This document shows positions 57,741-64,000 of a stretch of 64,000 nt of DNA, in pieces (position 1 is the first letter of the stretch; each line of letters opens with the position of its first letter). Made by a program: the position numbers and the translations under genes. The DNA lies in assembly GCA_011109175.1 (NCBI GenBank), contig RDEW01000019.1, forward strand, positions 372,413 to 436,412, given 5' to 3'. The notes under the pieces are model-generated. The model was not told the DNA's origin. It ran no database searches and was given only the letters and a program-made list of their open reading frames with translations. The stretch comes from Dicyema japonicum (Eukaryota > Dicyemida > Rhombozoa > Dicyemidae).

Positions 57741-58021
57741 TCAGAAGGGTTGCATTCTCTTGTATATTTGTCGCCTTCTTTATCACACGGGAGCGTCACG
57801 TGGTGGGGATCTTAAAAATTGACGAAATTAAGTCCTTGAGTGAGACAGAATGGTACAAATGATCGAAAAATAAAGCCGTCCGTAGACTCAATAGATTTGT
57901 TGTAGGCATTCTCGATAAAGTCAGTCCAGTCCTTCTCGGATATGGTCTTATTCGGTTACTTAGTAAGTACCTCGTTTCTAACTGGGAGTAAGTTATTTTT
58001 AAGGTTATCGAGTTCTTCCAT
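57741..58021 (-). CDS. Small intact microintron gene, 70 codons, unknown family
   Basis: Minus strand: ATG at 58,021, exon 1 MEELDNLKNNLLPVRNE; intron 57,947-57,970 (24 nt); exon 2 TISEKDWTDFIENAYNKSIE to FIFRSF; intron 57,835-57,856 (22); exon 3 DLISSIFKIPTT; intron 57,778-57,799 (22); exon 4 RRQIYKRMQPF and TGA at 57,741-57,743. All introns are GT-AG and all joins are in phase. The Met may not be the true start: the frame is open a few codons further, then meets the 5' end of a LINE at 58,038, which may have severed earlier exons. I do not recognise the family. Confidence 0.7.
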
Positions 58022-58037
58022 CGTTATTTTAACAACT

Positions 58038-59783
58038 ATGAGGGGAAGGGCTGAGGCTACAAAAATTGATATGAAGAATCCCTTTTTTTGGAAATGCTAT
58101 CAGAAGATAATGTGTCCGAAGTCGGGTCCAGAAAAAATTATACTGGATAAACCAGACGGGGGAGTATGCATAACGAAGGAAACACCTTCGATATTCAGGA
58201 ATCAGCTCCAAAAAATTCAGGGTGTGGATCCGTGGAGTTTGATCCCTGATGACAAAAAAAGGTGTCTGCCGATATATTTGAACACTCCGACAAGAACTAC
58301 CTATTGCTGATAGCTCTGTCAGCAACTTTGAAGTGATGACAGCTATCAGGGAATGCAAGGTCAATGCTCCAGGATATGGCCACATATCAATGAAACTTAT
58401 CAAAGAGGGTCCGGATAGTTTGTTTGACTATCTGCGATGTTTTTATGATGGGTGTTTGCGACTTGGCCACTTGCCTTTAATATGGAAGATAGCTGTTGTG
58501 AGGATGATTCCAAAACCAGGGAAGCCAAAGAGAGATCCGACAAGCTACAGACAATTAGCTTAATATGTTCTTTCGCGAAAGTGATTGAACGTATCATTTT
58601 CAAAAGGCTAAGTAGACATATAGAAGAAAACAACATTCTGATTCCGGAGCAATGTGGTTTTCGTCCCGGAAGAGGCTGTACAGACTGTTTCTTTCTACTG
58701 AATTCTGAAATCATAAAAGCAAAGGATTCCAAGAGACAAATAAACTTATTATGTCTTGATATCTCGAAAACATTCGACAGTGTATGCCATGAAGCGTTGT
58801 TAAAGCAGCTTGTATCAGCATATGTTCCAAGATACCTATTTGTTTGGCTAAGAAATTATCTTTAGGAAAGACAATCTTTTGTGAAGGTGTGTGGATATAT
58901 ATCTGATGCAATATCATTCAAAAGAGGAGTCCCTCAAGGTTCAGTATTGAGCCCTATTTTGTTTAATATATTTATGGCGAGTTTTCCACGTCCGAGGAAT
59001 ATTAATACTAGTCTTTTTATTTATGCAGATGACGTAATCGTGGTGGACACATCTCTAAAATCTTCTATATCCGAAGGAAGAATCCGGGAGTATGTCGACC
59101 AGATTGAGCTTTGGTGCAACTTGAGAGGGCTAAAGGTCTCTGCTGAAAAATCTTGCGCACTCCGAATAAGCAGTTAGAAAAAGCACCTGAAACAAGAATA
59201 CACACTGTGAGTAAACAATTCACACAGTCTGCGCTACCTGGGGGTCGACTATGGACACGCAGGAGATTACATGGACAACATAAAGGAGAGGAGAAAGAGA
59301 GCCTTTCAGTCGCTCTTATGTACACGGAAGTTACACGTTATCCGTGACACTTACCTGTTTATCTTCAAGGGAGTTATTCTCCCTAGCCTACTTTATGGGT
59401 GCGAGGGGTGGTTCTTCTCTCCGAAAAGGGACAAGATCTTATCCCTCCTAGAGAAGACTAGAAGAGCTGCAATTAAGCTCTCCTTAAAAAAGAAACTGAA
59501 AGACTGTCTAAACGAGGACGAAAACAAGCTCCTGGAACCGATTAGCAAGATTGTGGAGGATCGGATCAATGGTTTCAGGAGGAGATCAAAGGTCCAGGAC
59601 ACATACATAAAGCTGTGAAAATAAAGATTAAAAAGCTGGGAGAAACGTTCAGAAAAAGATTAATAATAAAAAAAGGAGGAAGGGTCCAGGTGTAGAGTCC
59701 AAGCCTTATGGTAGGACTCAGATGTAATACCCTACAGAAATCTCCTTAACTCTTTTGTCAATAAATCGTTGTTGTTGTTGTTG
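58038..59783 (+). mobile_element. APE-type LINE (R1/jockey-like), copy B
   Basis: Same element as 22,458-24,205: VQ-free pre-RT frame to 58,310, CGFRPGRGCTDCFFLLNSEI, motif A CLDISKTFDSVCHEALL (consensus Asp restored where copy A has Glu-Ser), motif B RGVPQGSVLSPILFNIF, motif C FIYADDVIVVDTS, C-terminal 59,271-59,618 and the (GTT)n tail. A TAG at 58,863 replaces the Gln codon of copy A; conversely a one-base deletion of copy A near 23,048 is absent here. Confidence 0.85.
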
Positions 59784-59904
59784 CACTAGTTTGGTCAAAT
59801 TATATATATTAATTTGATAAATTAAATCAAAAATTTTTTTTTGATTTTTTTCCAAGTCCACTAGTGTAACGCGTAGCGCTCGGTAAAGCGTTGCGCCTGT
59901 GACA

Positions 59905-61045
59905 TTATACAACATCGTCTAATGCCAAATGCCGAAATGATTCTACCGGATGTCCAAGCAGGATTCAGGAAGGGACGAGGCACACGTGACTTGACTATCG
60001 GAAAGCTTTTGATTCCGTTATACATGACAAGCTGTGGTCCGCTTTAAAAGAATTTGGATTCGATGCCCATCTGATATTGCTTATCAAATCTCTTTATAAG
60101 GATCAAGAATCTACTATTAGAACAGTGTATGGAGATACCGATTGGTTTAAAATTAGTAAAAGAGTAAGACAAGGATGCTTATTATCTCCCATCCTATTCA
60201 ATATTTATGCCGAAATGATCATGGCTAAATTGGATACTGTATCAAATAATGGGATTAAAATTGGAGGCAGCAACATCAATAATTTGCGCTATGTTATCGA
60301 TACAACCTTACTGGCTGAAACAGAGAATGGCCTCAGGCAGTTGATTCTAAAATTCAGAGAATAGAGCGTCGTCTTTGGTTTATTGCTAAATATCAAGAAG
60401 AACAAAATTATGACTACTGCTATTAATGGAACTAAAAATTGGGAATAAGAAACAAGAGATTTGAGATAATTTTGTCTTTCTGGGATGTCTAATTAATCGG
60501 AATAATGACGGAGGCTTGTAAATCAAGAAAAGAATTGCCATGGGACGAGAAACCTTCCAGAGAATGAATAGAATTTGGAAAAGCAAAGATATTTGCTTAA
60601 GGACCAAATGCAGACTGGTTAATATAATTGTGTTCCTGGTTTTTCTATTCTGCGCAGAATCATGGATATGAAAAAGGTGGATAGACGAAAAATTGATGCT
60701 TTTGAGCTGTGGTACTGGAGGAGGTTACTAAGAATCCATTGACTTTTAAATTAACAAACATCGATGTACTCAAACGGGTGGAAACGGACATTTCGCTAGA
60801 AGGAAGAATCGTAAAACACAGATTGGCGTTTATTGGGCATGTTGTCCGCTCTGATTCCCTTGAATGAACCATTATGCAGAGCAATATCACTCGGAAGAAA
60901 AGACCTGGCCGACCAAAGACTTGATAGCTATCCACGGTGGAGGAGGTCACGGGAATTCCTATATCAAGGCTACTCCAAATTGCAACGGATCGGGAGAGTT
61001 GAGGAAACTCGTTCATGCAATTTCCAAGGACACGACTTAACTAAA
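59905..61045 (+). mobile_element. L1/RTE-like LINE, copy B
   Basis: Partner of 24,325-25,510. Motif B is intact here (ISKRVRQGCLLSPILFNIYA, 60,150-60,210) but the 70-bp deletion at 59,990 removes sequence just before motif A. NNLRYVIDTTLLAE shows the same YxDD change as copy A, so that loss preceded the duplication. Confidence 0.8.
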
Positions 61046-61429
61046 CAACACAAAATATAATCATTATTTCAGAGTTGCTACCATCCATGTGGACCATAGT
61101 TCCAGGTATACCCATGTTCCTGAATTGCATAGCAATATTGGCATAACAAACATGTCGTATTGTCGAAAACGAAGTTTCAGTGAAGTGATTATAATTATGT
61201 CCTGACTAAGAAATTGTGATTTTAAGATGTACCTCTGTTTTTTTAGCACTAATTCATGTTTTTCTTTACAAAAAGCCGTAGTTTTTGTTACCGTGCAAAA
61301 TATAAGACTTTTCTTCGTCTAAATAAATTTTTAATAAAGTTTCTTAACATGAGGTATGTCAAGTGGAGTAATGTCCATCTGTCAAGATTATTAATGATTT
61401 TCTTTATTTTCTTTAATTTTTCTTGAGTC

Positions 61430-63080
61430 AATCGCACTAGAAAAATTTATTTTTAATTAAGCATTTCACGAGAGCCATGTACAGTAAAAACAATGTTAGA
61501 TGTCTTCCTTTTCCATGCTCCTCTGTTTTTAGCCAAAGCTCTCATAGTGTCAAGGTTGTCGGCAGTTTTTAAATTTCTTTTAATTTTAACCAGGTTTTTT
61601 TTTTGTAAAACTGTTAGCATTGTTGTACTTGGTCTTCGACGATAGCGGCCTTCTTGACTATCATAGTATGTTTCCATAGATTTGTTAGGTGGGGATGTTA
61701 ATTCCATCCTCAGCACGTGTCCGAAAAGCTTCCTTCTGGATTCCAGTAATTCTAAACTGATAGGTATAGTGCTACATCTCTTAAATAATGCATTTCTCTA
61801 TTTCTCGTGGGCCAAGTAGTTCCTGTTTTTTTCTCAGCTGAACTTTGTGGAACAAGTCTAGTTTTATGATCCTCGGTGTCATAAACTGGATTCCAGCCAA
61901 ATTTGTTGGAGAGTATTTTTAACATGTGAACGCCGCAGCAATGTTTCGACCTTTAGCGAATGGGAATATCGTTATCCCTTCGGGGTGTTGCCATCGCAAA
62001 GAAGAAACATTTTTTAATGTCAAGTTGTTACCTCATGTCGGGACCAGCTATAAATTTGCTTAAAGGATGATAACCATCGATTCAGTGTCCACAGATGCAT
62101 TTTCATTAACACAAAATTAAGGTCAAAACGGATCGAGGCAGCTATTCTCACTGCCTCGTTGTCAGAAGGTTGCTAATTTTACCACATTGATAAACATTCA
62201 AACAAGCATTTGTTAATTAATTTCTAGTCGTTTTGAAGCAAACCTCCAGTATCATATTGCTCTCAATTAACTCTTTATTTTTCAAACATATCTTAATGTG
62301 ATTTCATATTAATTCGGTCATTTAGCTCATAGAAAATGTCATCCTAATCGTCCACAGATCCAGAAATAAGAGAAGTGGGAAAGTCAGAATAAACCAATGG
62401 CATCCACATTTAGTTGCGAATAATATTAAGGATACTAATAGCATCTATAGTCATCAAATGTATAATTAAACTTACATTAACGATTGACCTAATTTTACGG
62501 TCAAAGAGAAATATGACCTATTTTTACTTTCAAGTAAAAAGATCATCGGAGATTAAAAATCTTTTAGTCCTGATAGATCAATGTGTAGCCAAAATTGCAC
62601 AAAAAATTATTTTGTCGTCAAACGATTACCTGATTCGATTTTTTAATATTTCACATAAAATCAAATCGAGAGAGCGAATGTTGGTCATTTGTTACTTAGA
62701 ACAATATCATTATTTGATTCTAAAGAAGGCAAAAAAATCTCCCATTATGCACAGACTAACTAGTTCATACAGCTTTGTATTAACTTCACGTCTAATCCTG
62801 TAAAATTAGACCAATTAAATTACTTACAGTACTCTTGTCTGAAAAAAAATAATTTCATTTACCCTGCAGTACTCTTGTCTAAAAAGAATTAGATATCATC
62901 ATACTTCTAAACCAAAATCGAGGTCATCCGCATATCTTAATTCCTAGATAAAAGTAGGACAATTTTTAGCTCTCAGATTACGAAGAGCAGCTTCCAGATA
63001 GACAACAAAAGGATTGGTTATTGTGAGTCAACTTCTGAAGTGTCAATTTGCGTAGCCTCTCTTCAGATTCACTTAAAATT
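61430..63080 (-). mobile_element. GDSLSP-type LINE, 3' half, copy B
   Basis: Partner of 25,900-27,560. C-terminal frame 61,453-61,716 ends ALAKNRGAWKRKTSNIVF; motif C YADDLD-like sequence near 62,920. Confidence 0.7.
62414..62803 (+). CDS. Unrecognised hydrophobic frame, open only in copy B
   Basis: 129 codons starting MRIILRILIASIVIKCIIKL; the matching region of copy A (about 26,910-27,265) is split. No domain recognised. AT-rich composition makes a chance frame likely. Confidence 0.2.
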   Translation: MRIILRILIASIVIKCIIKLTLTIDLILRSKRNMTYFYFQVKRSSEIKNLLVLIDQCVAKIAQKIILSSNDYLIRFFNISHKIKSRERMLVICYLEQYHYLILKKAKKSPIMHRLTSSYSFVLTSRLIL

Positions 63081-63114
63081 TGATTTTTGCGCTAATTGAC
63101 ATGTAATTAAACAT

Positions 63115-63245
63115 TATTCAAAATGTATTAAACTTTTTGACACAATTTTTAAATTTTGATAAAGTTACTAAACATTAAGGCAAAGTTATTCGACATTTTA
63201 GACAAATTTATTAAATTTTATGGTAAAATTATTAAACAAATCGGA
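63115..63245. repeat. Degenerate 19-20 bp tandem repeat, copy B
   Basis: Counterpart of 27,575-27,700, with the same decayed TTATTAAA..TTTTGACAA units. Confidence 0.7.
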
Positions 63246-64000
63246 AAACCATGTAAATTGTGTGAATTTAATTAAATTATTTTTTAATTTTATTTTTTTA
63301 ATCCATTTATTTAATAAAATTATAATTAATTATGACGACTGTATTTCATGTAGTAATTTTTATTTCTTGTGGTTATCGTATATTCATTATTTTGGTATTT
63401 AATCTATAGATGTTCTTTTCTCGTGTTAAACTTGTCATTCGATATTTTGACATCACAGAATTTATGCAAAAACGATTCAATAAGAAAAGGAGCTCTGTAT
63501 TAAATATAAATTATTAAGATATTGGATTAATTGTACATATTCGATAACTGGCCTACCTGAATTTTATGTAGCTGTATTAATTGTTCAAAATATTGAATTT
63601 GAACCTGATGTCATTTTTCATTATTGGGAATGATGTTAGATGCTTGTAATTATTATTAAATATTCATAGTCATTGTGGTTATTATGATCAAAGTTTAAAA
63701 ACTGTAGATAACAAAACATTCCCACCCACCATTAAGGACATGTTATATATATTTTTTAAATTTATAGAGATTTTATTCTGTATTCCCTCAATTCATATCG
63801 ATCGAATTTGCGGAAAATTTATCAATGCTTTTCGAAATGTAGTTTTTTTGTAATTAATCTAGATTTTTCCTCTAGGAATAAATGTTATTCAAGTTTTTAA
63901 ACTTATTCCAATTTGTTTTTTTAAATGAGTATTTTTAATATAATATAGTGTTATCGTTTGCATCGATTCATTCGATAATCTAGATGCGTATGATATTATA

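Larger units (their letters stand above)
56703..64000 (+). repeat. Segmental duplication, copy B (continues past window)
   Basis: Direct repeat of 21,116-28,472 at about 35.5 kb offset. It keeps ORFs that copy A has lost (57,741-58,021; 56,765-57,115; 62,414-62,803) and lacks 70 bp at the junction 59,990/59,991. Left edge at 56,703 where similarity begins sharply. Confidence 0.95.

Overview
This is a gene-poor, AT-rich stretch of an animal nuclear genome, filled mostly with broken retrotransposons and pieces of host genes. No rRNA, tRNA, CRISPR or bacterial-type operon was recognised. The host genes I could resolve share one unusual property: GT-AG introns of only about 21-41 nt, which can be removed by eye to restore protein families or open frames. 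Very short introns of this kind are known from dicyemid mesozoans. A SPAG1 (axonemal dynein assembly) homologue implies a ciliated animal, which fits a dicyemid and argues against a myxozoan. The species assignment is inference.

Layout. 0.3-1.6 kb: LINE tail and an integrase fragment. 2.0-4.1 kb: an RBM28/Nop4-like gene (+) and a SPAG1-like gene (-), both cut off at the same point near 3.49 kb. 5.0-6.25 kb: a GH27 alpha-galactosidase-like gene (-) with a frameshift at the catalytic nucleophile. 7.7-20.8 kb: nested fragments of an R2-superfamily LINE (reverse transcriptase, zinc motif, restriction-like endonuclease) and a jockey-like LINE, plus a Tigger/pogo transposase piece. 21.1-28.5 kb: the first copy of a segmental duplication of at least 7.3 kb. 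32.6-35.9 kb: a SINE-like element with target-site duplications next to a nearly full-length R4/NeSL-like LINE (-). 37.8-42.9 kb: the least repeat-rich part, with an eRF1-like pseudogene, an unidentified gene with nine tiny introns and intact frame (+), and further microintron coding sequence (-). 43.9-52.6 kb: LINEs, including a 537-codon uninterrupted RT-endonuclease frame. 54.1-54.8 kb: a PKG-like kinase pseudogene. 56.7-64.0 kb: the second copy of the segmental duplication, running off the window end.

Logic of the region. Most host genes here are truncated or disabled while keeping recognisable splice sites, so the window reads as a repeat-rich host-gene graveyard. Exceptions are the gene at 39.7-40.4 kb and a small 70-codon gene in the second duplication copy (57,741-58,021), whose first-duplication counterpart is broken. 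Elements in the two duplication copies decayed independently, because each copy keeps frames that the other has lost. All family names come from recognising motifs by eye; no database search was possible.
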